Virus record (IMG/VR): IMGVR_UViG_3300018083_000042
Span: 1 to 49,769 of that record
Strand: one strand, 5' to 3'
From: a virus
Length of the DNA: 49,769 nucleotides
In this document: in pieces, positions 23,346 to 31,475 of the stretch
Layout of the letters: every line of letters begins with the position of its first letter
Numbering within the stretch: position 1 is the stretch's first letter
The notes under the pieces: generated by a model
Seen by the model: the letters and a program-made list of their open reading frames with translations, nothing else
What the model was told of the DNA's origin: nothing
Database searches by the model: none
Position numbers and translations under genes: made by a program

Positions 23346-23375
23346 TTGACTTAGCGGGGACCCGCGTGGCCTAAT
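23346..23375 (+). promoter_or_regulatory. Possible promoter before prohead protease
   Basis: In one of the few gaps between late genes, TTGACT (23346-23351) is followed after 18 bases by CCTAAT (23370-23375), a fair match to a sigma-70 promoter. It would lie about 18 bases before the start of the protease gene, which is close. The TATTGAC core also occurs in the AT-rich island at 43934-43940. Spacing and the host's consensus are unknown. Confidence 0.35.
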
Positions 23376-23393
23376 CCCGCGAGGAGCAGCGTG

Positions 23394-25502
23394 ATGAAGG
23401 TTGTCAAGGACGCATCGCTGGAGACGACGGTCAAAGACGACGCTGCTCGACGCATCGCCTTCGTTCTCTCGACCGAAGCCGTCGATCGCGACGGGGACAC
23501 GATCTCGCCGAAGGGTTGGGACCTCGCGCCGTACCGCAAGAATCCCATCATCCTCTGGCATCACGACACGTCGATCCTCCCGATCGCCAAGAGCGAGGAG
23601 ATCGACGTCGTGGACGGCAAGCTCAAGGCCGTCGCTGTGTTCCCGAAGAAGGGCGTGCACGCGTTCGCGGACACGGTCTACGAACTCGTGAAGGGCGGTT
23701 TCGTCAACGCTGCCTCCGTGGGCTTCAACGGCATCGACCGCGAGCCGCGCGAGGGCAAGGGCTACCACTACAAGAAGCAAGAACTGTACGAGTGGAGCAT
23801 CCTCCCCGTGCCGTCGCATCGCGAGGCGCTGCGCGAAGCCGAGAAGTCCGGGATCGACCTTGGTCCCGTTCGCAAGTGGGCAAACGACTTCCTGACCTCG
23901 CACAGCGACGATGTGGTCACGAAGGCGTGGGCCGAGGCTGTCCCGGCCGTGCTCCCGCACTCGGGGGCGACCACGGGCTCGGGGGACCACGCCACGGCCG
24001 GGGCGGCTGGCCTCGTGGGCAAGTACATCCGCGAGCACGAAGGCAAGCAGTGCGTGTTCTCGCGCGACGGCAAGAAGCTCGGTTGCCACGATACGATCGA
24101 AGAAGCGCAAGCTCACCTCGCAGCGATCGAAGCCAACAAGCGCAGCCCCGAGCAGGTGCAGGCGTTGGTCAAGGGCTGGCTGTCGACACAGCCGGTCATC
24201 ACGCCAGAGATGCTGGAGGCAGCGTGCCCGAAGTGCGCGGCAGCGCTGCGCTCGAAGGGCATCAAGAGCTTCCTGCTGAAGCCGGGCTACTCGCTCGTCG
24301 ACTTTCTCAAGGGCTTCTTCGCCGAGGTGCCGGCCGAGTTCGCGGACGTGTTCGGCGACGCCAAGCACTTCGACATGAAGTGCAACGCATCGCCGCTCGG
24401 CGACGTGCTCGACGACGTGTCGGCGTTCTGCGCCGACCTCAAGGGCTACGTGCACCCGGAGTTCCGCATCGACCTCAAGGGCGGCCTGTCAGCGAGGGAG
24501 CAGGCCGAGCTCTACGGCCCGGGCGGGCGCAAGGTCACGGGCGTCGTGAGCATCGGCGAAGTCCTCGACGCCTACAAGAAGGAGAACGACAAGAACTCCG
24601 ACATGTGGCTATTGCAGGACGCGCTCCAGATCGCGCTGGCGTCGATCGAGCGCTTCGCCAAGGACGGCGAGAAGCGTGAGCTTCGCACGCAGGCCGCGAG
24701 CGACTTCGCGTCACGCTTCGAGGCGGCGAAGTCGGCCGACTCGTGGACGACGTTCGCGGACGAAGTGTTCGGCACGAAGGCCGGCGATCCGCCCCAGCAG
24801 CCGCCACCGCAACAGGGCGCACAGCAGCAGCCGCCCCCGCAGCAAGGCCAGCAGGACGCCGGCTCTGGCAACCCGGCGATCGACGCCGCCTACAAGAAGC
24901 TGTGGGACGACGTGAAGGCGGCGATCCAGCAGCAGGATCCGCAGCAGAAGGCGAACGCGCTGAAGCAGGCTCTCGAAGCCTTCGCGCAGGTCGTCATGGA
25001 AGGAGGCCAGCCGCAGCAACAGCAGCCGCAACAGCAGCAGCCTCTTCAGCAGGGCCAGCCGCAGGGGCCGCCGCAGCGGATGGGCGTTTCGGAACTACTC
25101 GAAAAGGTCGGCCGCGTGCTGAGCGGAAAGAACGAGGCGCGGCTCCGCGCTGCACTCGCTTCGCTCGGCGAGATCATCACGTCGCTGCCGCAGGCGCCTG
25201 AAGAGGTCGCGTTCGTCGACGGCGACAGCACGACCCCGGATCGCAACGGTGGCGACGGCAACGGCAAGGGCATGACGGACGAGGACTGGCAGGCGCTCGG
25301 CAGCGCGTATCGCATCGACAAGCCGCCGAAGAAGCCGAAGGAGGACGACGACGAGAACCCCGACGAGGACGAGATGGACAAGCTGCTGCGCGCCGAACTG
25401 AACACGACGAAGGCCGACCTGAAGGACGGCATCCGTGCGGCGGTGCGCGATGGCATGACGCAGGCGAGAACGGCAGCGTTCGACGGCCGTCTGCCCGACT
25501 GA
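23394..25502 (+). CDS. HK97-type prohead protease fused to long Gln-rich scaffold-like region
   Basis: 702 residues; GAGGAG favours ATG 23394 over GTG 23391. Protease domain about 10-150: STEAVDRDGDTISPKGWDL, ILWHHD with catalytic H56/H57, NAASVGFN with S108, and ELYEWSILPVPSH with E133. Next is a short module near 215-245 (CVFSRDGKKLGCHDTIEEAQAHL), an alpha-helical middle, a Gln/Pro-rich tract (467-560), and an acidic/basic C-terminus. Simple prohead proteases have about 200 residues, so roughly 500 residues are extra. A self-cleaved protease-scaffold fusion fits because no separate scaffold gene lies before the capsid gene. Confidence 0.88.
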   Translation: MKVVKDASLETTVKDDAARRIAFVLSTEAVDRDGDTISPKGWDLAPYRKNPIILWHHDTSILPIAKSEEIDVVDGKLKAVAVFPKKGVHAFADTVYELVKGGFVNAASVGFNGIDREPREGKGYHYKKQELYEWSILPVPSHREALREAEKSGIDLGPVRKWANDFLTSHSDDVVTKAWAEAVPAVLPHSGATTGSGDHATAGAAGLVGKYIREHEGKQCVFSRDGKKLGCHDTIEEAQAHLAAIEANKRSPEQVQALVKGWLSTQPVITPEMLEAACPKCAAALRSKGIKSFLLKPGYSLVDFLKGFFAEVPAEFADVFGDAKHFDMKCNASPLGDVLDDVSAFCADLKGYVHPEFRIDLKGGLSAREQAELYGPGGRKVTGVVSIGEVLDAYKKENDKNSDMWLLQDALQIALASIERFAKDGEKRELRTQAASDFASRFEAAKSADSWTTFADEVFGTKAGDPPQQPPPQQGAQQQPPPQQGQQDAGSGNPAIDAAYKKLWDDVKAAIQQQDPQQKANALKQALEAFAQVVMEGGQPQQQQPQQQQPLQQGQPQGPPQRMGVSELLEKVGRVLSGKNEARLRAALASLGEIITSLPQAPEEVAFVDGDSTTPDRNGGDGNGKGMTDEDWQALGSAYRIDKPPKKPKEDDDENPDEDEMDKLLRAELNTTKADLKDGIRAAVRDGMTQARTAAFDGRLPD
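24791..25078 (+). repeat. Gln/Pro-coding low-complexity tract
   Basis: Two clusters of cagcag/ccgcag repeats (24791-24858 and 25009-25078) encode Gln/Pro-rich stretches inside the protease-scaffold gene, separated by a helical segment. The tracts are expected to be disordered linkers. Confidence 0.75.
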
Positions 25503-25523
25503 GGGAGGCGAAGAGGCTAGATT

Positions 25524-26738
25524 ATGGAACTCACGACCAAGCAGAAGCTGGAGGACTTCATCAAGGAGACCGCCAAGGGCTCCGTGATGGAGGCCTTCTC
25601 CGAGTTCCGCACGGAGCAGGAGAAGAAGGCGCAAGAGGAGCGCAAGGCCTTCGAACTGACGCTCGCTGGCGCACGTGCCGACAAGGGCGTGAGCGACGAC
25701 CCGAAGCACAAGGGCCTGATGGCGGCTCAGATCGCGCGTGCCTGGGGAGCGGCGCGTGGCGACATCACTCGCGCGGCGAAGATCGCCGTCGAGTGGAAGA
25801 TGCCGGAAGCCGTCATCAAGGCGCTCACCACCGCGCCGAACAGCGCGGGCGGCTTCACCATCCCGCCGGGCTACAGCAACGACCTGATCGAGTTGCTGTA
25901 CAACCGGGTTGCCGTTCGGGCGATGGGCGCGCGGACGATGCCCATGCCGAACGGCTCACTCACGATCCCCCGGCTGGTCACGGGGATCACCGCGACGTAC
26001 ATCGGGGAGAACCTGCCCGACACCGCGCAGCAGCCTTCCTTCGGCGTCATCACGGCGACGTGGAAGAAGCTGCGTGCCACGGTGCCGATCTCGAACGACC
26101 TGCTCCTCTTCTCCGACCCGAAGACCGACACCATCGTCCGCGACGACATGGTGGCGAGCTTCGCCGGGGCCGAGGACCGCGAGTTCCTGTTCGGCGTCGG
26201 AACGCCGGTCAGCCCCAAGGGCCTGTACAACTGGATCCCGGCGGCGAACAAGTTCGCAGCGGGCTCGGCTGACGGGTCCGACCTGACGCTGGTCATCGCG
26301 GACCTCTTCAAGCTGCCGCGCCGGCTGGAGGAAGGGAACATCCCCTTCATCAAGCCGGGGTGGATCTTCGCGCCGCGCACGAAGTACTTCCTCATGCAGG
26401 TGCGCGACTCGGTGGGGAACTTCTATTTCCTCGACGAGATGCGGCGCGGCACGCTGCTCGGCTACCCGTTCATCTCGACGAACAACGTCCCGTCGACGGG
26501 CTACCCGAGCACGAACGACTCGGTGATCTTCTTCGGCAACTTCGACGACGCGATCATCGCGGAGTCGAGCGACCTCCAGCTGGACTCGTCCACCGAGGCA
26601 TCGTTCTGGAACGGCTCGTCGCTGACGTCGGCTTTCGCCAACGACTTGACGGTGCTGCGCGGCATCGCGCGGCACGACTTCATCGTACGGCGCGAGGAGT
26701 CCTTCGCGGCTCTGAACACCGTCAAGTGGGGCGTGTAA
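25524..26738 (+). CDS. Major capsid protein, HK97 fold
   Basis: 404 residues from ATG 25524. The first about 100 residues are helical and charged like an HK97 delta/scaffold region; the fold itself starts near SAGGFTIPPGYSNDLIELLYNR, with ISNDLLLFSDP (the SNELL-type motif), FAGAEDREFLFGVGTPVSPKG, IFAPRTKYFL and a C-terminal GIARHDFIVRREESFAALNTV. Position after the protease and one of the clearest families in the window. A strong hairpin follows the stop codon. Confidence 0.92.
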   Translation: MELTTKQKLEDFIKETAKGSVMEAFSEFRTEQEKKAQEERKAFELTLAGARADKGVSDDPKHKGLMAAQIARAWGAARGDITRAAKIAVEWKMPEAVIKALTTAPNSAGGFTIPPGYSNDLIELLYNRVAVRAMGARTMPMPNGSLTIPRLVTGITATYIGENLPDTAQQPSFGVITATWKKLRATVPISNDLLLFSDPKTDTIVRDDMVASFAGAEDREFLFGVGTPVSPKGLYNWIPAANKFAAGSADGSDLTLVIADLFKLPRRLEEGNIPFIKPGWIFAPRTKYFLMQVRDSVGNFYFLDEMRRGTLLGYPFISTNNVPSTGYPSTNDSVIFFGNFDDAIIAESSDLQLDSSTEASFWNGSSLTSAFANDLTVLRGIARHDFIVRREESFAALNTVKWGV

Positions 26739-26760
26739 CCGAAGCGCTCTGAGTTCATGA

Positions 26761-26787
26761 GCGGCGGGGGTTGAACGCCCCCGCCGC
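26761..26787 (+). terminator. 10-bp perfect hairpin after capsid gene
   Basis: GCGGCGGGGG and CCCCCGCCGC form a perfect 10-bp stem around a 7-base loop (TTGAACG), 22 bases after the capsid stop. There is no T-tract (GATTCTCG follows), so it may be a 3' mRNA-stabilising or processing hairpin or partial attenuator that raises capsid mRNA over downstream genes, rather than a strict terminator. Confidence 0.6.
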
Positions 26788-26823
26788 GATTCTCGAAAGA
26801 AGAGGGAAGAGGAGAAAAGCTCA

Positions 26824-27252
26824 ATGCGCGCATTCACCGAAAGCGATTTCGTTTTCGTCGGGTCCGTGCGGCCCGCCGACAACGACGTGGCGGCAACGAT
26901 CGAAGGCGCCGACGGCTCCTTCTCGATCGACGCTTCAAGGTACGAGGACATCGTCGCAATCGCTACGCTCTACAACAACGTGGCCGGCGCCAAGTCGGTG
27001 TCGATCCAGTTCTACGAGAGCGCGGCGCCGACGTTGGACGTTTCGGCGACGTGGACGGCGGTCGGAGCCCCGGTCGTCGTCGACCTCGGCACGGGCACGG
27101 TGGGCTCGGTTGGCGTGGCCGTGAAGAACCGGCAGGCGTTCACGAAGAAGTACGTGAGTGCCATCGCTGTCTTCACGCTGATCGACCCGGGCGTCGGCGT
27201 GACGACCACGGCACAGCTGTTGCTGCAAGGCCGAATCAAGGACCGCGTCTAA
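26824..27252 (+). CDS. Probable capsid accessory (decoration-type) protein
   Basis: 142 residues; ATG 26824 with AAGAGGAGAAAAG upstream. All-beta appearance: SIDASRYEDIVAIATLYN, KSVSIQFYESAAP, VVVDLGTGTVGSVGVAV, KYVSAIAVFTLI, TAQLLLQGRIKDRV. No family is recognised. Its position between the capsid gene and the head-tail connectors, isolated by hairpins on both sides as if independently expressed at high level, suggests a capsid decoration or stabilising protein; this is inference from place and fold. Confidence 0.7.
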   Translation: MRAFTESDFVFVGSVRPADNDVAATIEGADGSFSIDASRYEDIVAIATLYNNVAGAKSVSIQFYESAAPTLDVSATWTAVGAPVVVDLGTGTVGSVGVAVKNRQAFTKKYVSAIAVFTLIDPGVGVTTTAQLLLQGRIKDRV

Positions 27253-27265
27253 CCGCGCGGTGACG

Positions 27266-27305
27266 AGCGCTCGCGCGCGCGGGAATATGCGCGCGCGCGA
27301 GTGCT
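27266..27305 (+). terminator. GC-rich hairpin after decoration-type gene
   Basis: AGCGCTCGCGCGCGC (27266-27280) pairs with GCGCGCGCGAGTGCT (27291-27305): 15 bp with one G-T wobble around a 10-base loop. It starts 13 bases after the stop and ends 12 bases before the next start. No T-tract. Together with the hairpin at 26761 it brackets a single gene. Confidence 0.6.
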
Positions 27306-27317
27306 TGAGACGCCATC

Positions 27318-28301
27318 ATGGCAGCCGCGATCCACTCCCTGCTTAGCGAGGACGAGGCCAAGCGCATCGTTCGTCTCCAGAGCGTGGACGCCAGCGTGAT
27401 CGCGGACCTCAACCTTCGCGCGCAGTGGGCCACCGAGCTTATCGAGGACATTGCCGAGACGCAGTTCGTCGAGCGCTCGACGACAGCGCTCGCCGAGATC
27501 CACGACCTCGCCGTCCCGCAAGGCTTCCTTCAGCTGCGCCGCCGCCCGATCATCGGAACAGTCGCAGTCGTGATCGGCGACCCTGGCACAACGGCGCTCC
27601 TCGACACCACCTATCACGTCGACGCTGTGGGCGGGCAGATCCTGCTGAAGGCGTCGAGCGCCAACCCGCGCGCCAATCGCAAGCCGCCTTCGATGTTCGA
27701 GGGCAACCCGAATTGGATCGACTTCCCGGAAGACTACTTCTCGCGCTACGGCATCGCGTTCCCCGCCATCCCTCATTCGGCCGTCGTGACGTACCGTGGC
27801 GGCTACGTGAACACGGCAGCAGTACCCGGCGAGTTGAAGCGGGTCGCCGGCAACATCCTCGCGCGCTGGTATCGCGAAGAGGAGCGCAAGAGCCAGGGCC
27901 TGACGTCGGAGGTTGCGCAAGGGCTCACGTACGCGACGAAGTTCGACAACCGCCTCGTGAACGACGAGGACCGCCGGTACATCCTCGCAGCCGGCAACCT
28001 GTCGCGCACGGCGCGCGAGATCGCCCGCACGAACGCTGTCGGCACCATCACCGGGACTGTGGTTGACTCGATCGCGGCTCCTGTCTCTGGCGCGACCGTG
28101 CTCGCCTGCCCGAGCGGCCTTACGGCGACCACAGCCGTAAATGGCACCTACTCGATCGCTGGCGTGCCTGTGGGCGACGTTGTGGTTAAGGCCGGCAAGG
28201 TAGCCGTCGGCTTCAAGCTGGCGGCCGGGACGGTGATCGTGGCCGGCATCGTCGTCGATCTCGCGCTCACGTTGCCGTACCAAGCGCCTGGGTGCTCGTG
28301 A
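27318..28301 (+). CDS. Head-tail connector with C-terminal Ig-like domain
   Basis: 327 residues from ATG 27318. The N-terminal about 245 residues are mostly helical (LSEDEAKRIVRLQ; WATELIEDIAETQFVER; VPGELKRVAGNILARWYREEERKSQ) as in gp6/gp15-like head completion proteins. From about 247 the sequence GTITGTVVDSIAAPVSGATV, then VNGTYSIAGVPVGDVVVKAG is a carboxypeptidase regulatory-like (Ig-like) beta sandwich. Such add-ons on virion proteins often bind surface glycans weakly. The TGATG junction couples it to the next gene. Confidence 0.75.
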   Translation: MAAAIHSLLSEDEAKRIVRLQSVDASVIADLNLRAQWATELIEDIAETQFVERSTTALAEIHDLAVPQGFLQLRRRPIIGTVAVVIGDPGTTALLDTTYHVDAVGGQILLKASSANPRANRKPPSMFEGNPNWIDFPEDYFSRYGIAFPAIPHSAVVTYRGGYVNTAAVPGELKRVAGNILARWYREEERKSQGLTSEVAQGLTYATKFDNRLVNDEDRRYILAAGNLSRTAREIARTNAVGTITGTVVDSIAAPVSGATVLACPSGLTATTAVNGTYSIAGVPVGDVVVKAGKVAVGFKLAAGTVIVAGIVVDLALTLPYQAPGCS

Positions 28302-28774
28302 TGGTGACGGCACAGGCGGCGGCAGCTGCGCTGCGCAATTACCGCGAAGGGCTGCCTGTGGCGATCGTACGCGGGCTCAGGCGCGGGCTGCGCAAGGCAG
28401 AAGCGCTGTCGAAGACGCGCTACATGCAGCGCAAGGACAGCCGTGGGCCTCGCATCGACCCGCCGAACCCGCCTCCCGGCCCACTCGGCATCAGGAAGGG
28501 CAACCTCGCGCGCACCGTGAAGATCACAGAGATCCGCATCGAACGGCGGGCAATCATCGGCGGCCTCAGAGCGGGCAACTCGCAGGTGCGCTATGCCGGG
28601 GTGCACGAGTTCGGGGGCAACGCTGGTCGGATGCGCCGCGTGCGCATCTTCGCGCGCCCGTACTTGACGCCCGCGCTCCTCGATCCTGACGTCGACATCG
28701 AAGACGAAGTGCGCAAGGAGATTCGGCGGCTAGCGATGGCGACGCTGCGCGGCGTGGCGCGGGTGAACCTGTGA
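28301..28774 (+). CDS. HK97 gp10-like tail completion protein
   Basis: 157 residues from ATG 28301. Basic N-terminal helices (AIVRGLRRGLRKAEALSKTRY), then a proline-rich loop, GNLARTVKI, and the family's characteristic VRYAGVHEFGGNAG followed by FARPYLTPALLD. This family sits at the head-tail joint. Placement between connector and terminator genes agrees. GTGA overlap with the following gene. Confidence 0.82.
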   Translation: MVTAQAAAAALRNYREGLPVAIVRGLRRGLRKAEALSKTRYMQRKDSRGPRIDPPNPPPGPLGIRKGNLARTVKITEIRIERRAIIGGLRAGNSQVRYAGVHEFGGNAGRMRRVRIFARPYLTPALLDPDVDIEDEVRKEIRRLAMATLRGVARVNL

Positions 28775-29241
28775 GCGCGTCGATCGAATGGGACCTGCTC
28801 GAAGCGATCAAGGCGGCGCTCGCCGCGATCACCACGGTCGGCCGCGTGCCGGAATTCGTCGAGATCATCGACGGCATGCAGACGAAGTACATGCCTGAAG
28901 CGAAGCCGAACGGCAAGGCCAGGATCATGCTCGTGCAGCCGGGCGACGTCGTAATCACCGAGGACACCAGCTGCCGGATGCTCTACGAGGGCGACGTGAT
29001 CGTGACCGGGATCGCGCAGCACGTGGTTCCTGAAGACTTGAAGACGCCAGGGTACGAGCCGACGGCGAAGGAGAAGCTGCTGCTCGTCGAGGACATCAAG
29101 GGCGCTGTCAACGGGAAGAACCTCGTTGTGAACGTGCCGACCTTCATCGCGAATCGAAACATGGACATCGAAGTCGACGGGTTCGCCGTTGTGCAGGTGC
29201 AGGTAGCGTTTAGGTATACTGACCTCGCGGATTCGCCGTGA
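28771..29241 (+). CDS. Probable tail terminator / neck protein
   Basis: 156 residues from GTG 28771. Alternating helix and strand pattern (WDLLEAIKAALAAI; GKARIMLVQPGDVVI; EKLLLVEDIKGAV; AVVQVQVAFRYTDLADS) resembles the small alpha/beta tail terminators that cap the tail tube. I infer the role mainly from order: after the gp10-like gene and before the tail tube. An alternative is a second head completion protein. Confidence 0.7.
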   Translation: MSASIEWDLLEAIKAALAAITTVGRVPEFVEIIDGMQTKYMPEAKPNGKARIMLVQPGDVVITEDTSCRMLYEGDVIVTGIAQHVVPEDLKTPGYEPTAKEKLLLVEDIKGAVNGKNLVVNVPTFIANRNMDIEVDGFAVVQVQVAFRYTDLADSP

Positions 29242-29432
29242 GTGAAGAAGTTGTTGATCACGAGCGCGTGGCTCGACTGGAAAACAGGGTCGCTGAGCTA
29301 GAGGCATTTTTGAACGTGGAGCCGCAGCCGCCTGATCCGCTCGCAGAAGCGACGGCGCGGTTCCGCGCGGCGAACGTGGCAAAGCGGCGCGCCGGGGTAA
29401 AGCCCCCGGGGAGGAGCATGAGTCATGGCTGA
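29238..29432 (+). CDS. Small coiled-coil protein, 64 aa
   Basis: GTG 29238 overlaps the preceding stop (GTGA). Residues 5-27 form a leucine-containing coiled coil (VDHERVARLENRVAELEAFL); the remainder is basic and Pro/Gly-rich. It overlaps the start of the tail tube gene by eight bases. Could be a minor tail or chaperone-type protein; unknown. Confidence 0.65.
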   Translation: MSEEVVDHERVARLENRVAELEAFLNVEPQPPDPLAEATARFRAANVAKRRAGVKPPGRSMSHG

Positions 29433-30480
29433 GCTTCAGGGGTACGCGGCGAAGGCCGGGTACAAGAAGGCCGTAACTTGGGGCTTGGCCGTGGCACTGT
29501 CGCCCACGACCGGCGACCAGTTCGAGTACGCGACCGAAGACGTCATCCCCAACGTAGAGCTGATCGAGTCGGATCAGATTACGGGCGATGCGCTGGCGGG
29601 CGCGAGCAGCGTCGGGCAGGTGACGGTCGAAGGATCCGTCTCTGGCATCGACCTACGCTTCCAGGGCAACGAACGCTGGATCCGCGACGTGTTCGGCACG
29701 TTCGTCACCACGAACCCCGGCATCACGCACTTCCAGCACAAGGCCGACTTCGCCCTGAGCAATCAGGGCAAGTTCGGAACGCTCGTGATCGACAAGCAGG
29801 TGAGCGTCCACGAGTACGACAGCTTCAAGCCGATGGGGCTGACGATCACTGGTGCTCCTGGCGCGTTTACCAAGCTCGACGTGCGCGGCATCGGCCGCCG
29901 CGTCTTCATCGAGGACCCGGGCCGCACGAACGACACCTTCACGTCGGTACTGCCGAGCTACGCGCGCATCCTCGCGCGCTTCGGCATGACCACGATCAAG
30001 ATCGACGACGCGCCGACGAACCCGCCGATAACGCCGTACTGCGCGTCGGGCTTCACGATCGACTTCCAGCGGCAGGGCGACCCGGCCGTGACCACGTGCG
30101 ACGGCGACTACTCGTCCGAGCCGGCCACGGACACGGTCGAGATCACGGGCGTTCTGGAGTTCCCAATCTACAACACTGACAACCAGGAACTCGTGCGCGA
30201 GTACCTGTCGAAGGACTCGCAGACGATCCTCTTCACGATCGACAGCGGCATCGTGATCCCCGGCTCGACGCCGACGAAGAACTACATGATCGTCATCTGG
30301 ATCCCGGCCGCGCAGTTCACGGATCCCGGCTGGCCGGCCGTGAGCACGCGCGGGCGCGTGCCGCTGACCATGAACTGGCGCGCGCATAGCGCCGCGACGG
30401 CCGTCGACACCGACGCCGTGATGCCGCGCATCTACATCCACAACGAGGTCGCGGATATCGACGACTACGTGACGCCGTAA
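29425..30480 (+). CDS. Major tail tube protein
   Basis: 351 residues from ATG 29425 with GGGGAGGAGC upstream. Beta-rich with segments such as VTVEGSVSGIDLRFQGNERWI, LVIDKQVSVHEYDSF, VEITGVLEFPIYNTDNQ, and VPLTMNWRAHSA, matching long phage tail tube proteins by overall character. The order (terminator, tube, chaperone pair, tape measure) is diagnostic. Subunits polymerise as hexameric rings forming the DNA channel of the tail. Confidence 0.82.
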   Translation: MAELQGYAAKAGYKKAVTWGLAVALSPTTGDQFEYATEDVIPNVELIESDQITGDALAGASSVGQVTVEGSVSGIDLRFQGNERWIRDVFGTFVTTNPGITHFQHKADFALSNQGKFGTLVIDKQVSVHEYDSFKPMGLTITGAPGAFTKLDVRGIGRRVFIEDPGRTNDTFTSVLPSYARILARFGMTTIKIDDAPTNPPITPYCASGFTIDFQRQGDPAVTTCDGDYSSEPATDTVEITGVLEFPIYNTDNQELVREYLSKDSQTILFTIDSGIVIPGSTPTKNYMIVIWIPAAQFTDPGWPAVSTRGRVPLTMNWRAHSAATAVDTDAVMPRIYIHNEVADIDDYVTP

Positions 30481-30525
30481 CCGTGCGCGGGGCGCGTGGC
30501 CCCGCTTCAATCTGGAGGTCGCCAA

Positions 30526-31083
30526 ATGTCAATCAGCTTCTTCGGCAAAGGGGAGAACGATCCCGGCGAGTGGGTCGAGTTCGGGCCGTTCAGGGTGCGC
30601 GTGCGGCGCATCACCCCGGAGAAGGGCCGCGAAATCCGCAAGCGCTACGGCAAGGAAGTCTTCGTCGACAAGGAGGGCGCACGAGTCCCGCAGCGCGTAC
30701 AGAGCGAGGACGAGAATCAGGCGATGTTGCTCGATCTCGCTTCGTTCGCGCTCACCGAAGTCGAGCGCTTGACCTTGAAGGTCGAGGACGACGAGGGAGC
30801 CAAGAAGCTGAAGTCGCTTCTGGCTCTGGAGAGCGTCGACGTCGGCCAGGACGTGAGCTTCGATGGTCTGAAGCTCAACGACGCGCAGCGGAAGTTCCTG
30901 CTGCGCGACCTGCGGCTGGATGGTCCCTTCAACGCCGACGACTTCGCCATGCTGCAAGACGACCCGGAGGCGCCGCTGCTCAAGGGCAAGCGGATCGACC
31001 TCGCGACGTTCGTCATCTTCCAGTCGCGCAAGCTCGCAATCATCCAGGCGACGGCTGCCGAGGCGGTGCAGGGAAACTTGTAG
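30526..31083 (+). CDS. Tail assembly chaperone, short form
   Basis: 185 residues from ATG 30526, ribosome site TGGAGGTCG. Begins with a beta segment (GEWVEFGPFRVRVRRITPEKG) typical of tail chaperones, then helices. Its end contains the heptamer GGGAAAC in the correct phase, three codons before the TAG, for a -1 shift into the next open frame. Analogous to lambda gpG; it keeps the tape measure soluble and recruits tube subunits. Confidence 0.87.
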   Translation: MSISFFGKGENDPGEWVEFGPFRVRVRRITPEKGREIRKRYGKEVFVDKEGARVPQRVQSEDENQAMLLDLASFALTEVERLTLKVEDDEGAKKLKSLLALESVDVGQDVSFDGLKLNDAQRKFLLRDLRLDGPFNADDFAMLQDDPEAPLLKGKRIDLATFVIFQSRKLAIIQATAAEAVQGNL

Positions 31084-31475
31084 GGTGGCTCAGGTTCAGG
31101 CTCGACTGGCCTAAGCTCACCGAGAAAGTCTGTCGGGCGTGCGTGATGATGGGCGGCAAGGAGCTTCCCTGTATCTCGTACGCGTCGCTCGCGGTGCTGC
31201 AAGCCGAAACGAAAGGCGAGCAGCTGTGCCCACGTGTCGAGCTACTGCCTGAGAACGAGGGCGCGGCGGCGCTCGCGCTGCTCGCGATCAGGACGGGAAG
31301 CGAGTCGGCGCTGTGGGTCAAGACGTTCGACTTGTTCAACGCCGATCTAGACTCGCAGGCAGCGCTGGATGTACTCTACCGCGTGCTCAACGCAGTGAGC
31401 GACGAGGGCGTCGCGGGCCGCTTGCAGCGCGAGCGCGACCGCCAGCGCGCCGAGCAGGAGAAGCCCGGTGGGTGA
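30526..31475 (+). CDS. Tail assembly chaperone, frameshifted long form (G-T type)
   Basis: Reading the zero frame to the AAC codon at 31075-31077 and then -1 from 31077 gives a 316-residue product: 184 residues of the short form plus a 132-residue extension. The extension begins LVGWLRFRLDWPKLTEKV, has cysteines in VCRACVMMGGKELPC, and ends in a basic, Arg/Gln-rich helix (RLQRERDRQRAEQEKPGG). In lambda the T extension binds tail tube protein. The extension has no good start of its own. It overlaps the tape measure start by eight bases. Confidence 0.83.
31071..31077 (+). promoter_or_regulatory. Programmed -1 frameshift site GGGAAAC
   Basis: The zero frame reads CAG GGA AAC TTG TAG. The sequence G GGA AAC is a canonical X XXY YYZ slippery heptamer; after slippage the reading is GGG AAA CTT GTA, entering a frame open to 31475. 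The two frames abut at the expected place between tail tube and tape measure genes, where such shifts are almost universal. Confidence 0.88.

Noticed and set aside
27266-27305. Strict rho-independent terminator
   Set aside because: No T-tract follows; kept only as a hairpin with possible processing or attenuation role.
30483-31475. Independent gene starting at 30483 in the frame of the chaperone extension
   Set aside because: The upstream part is an Arg/Ala-rich shadow of the chaperone gene; the real content starts at the slippery heptamer.
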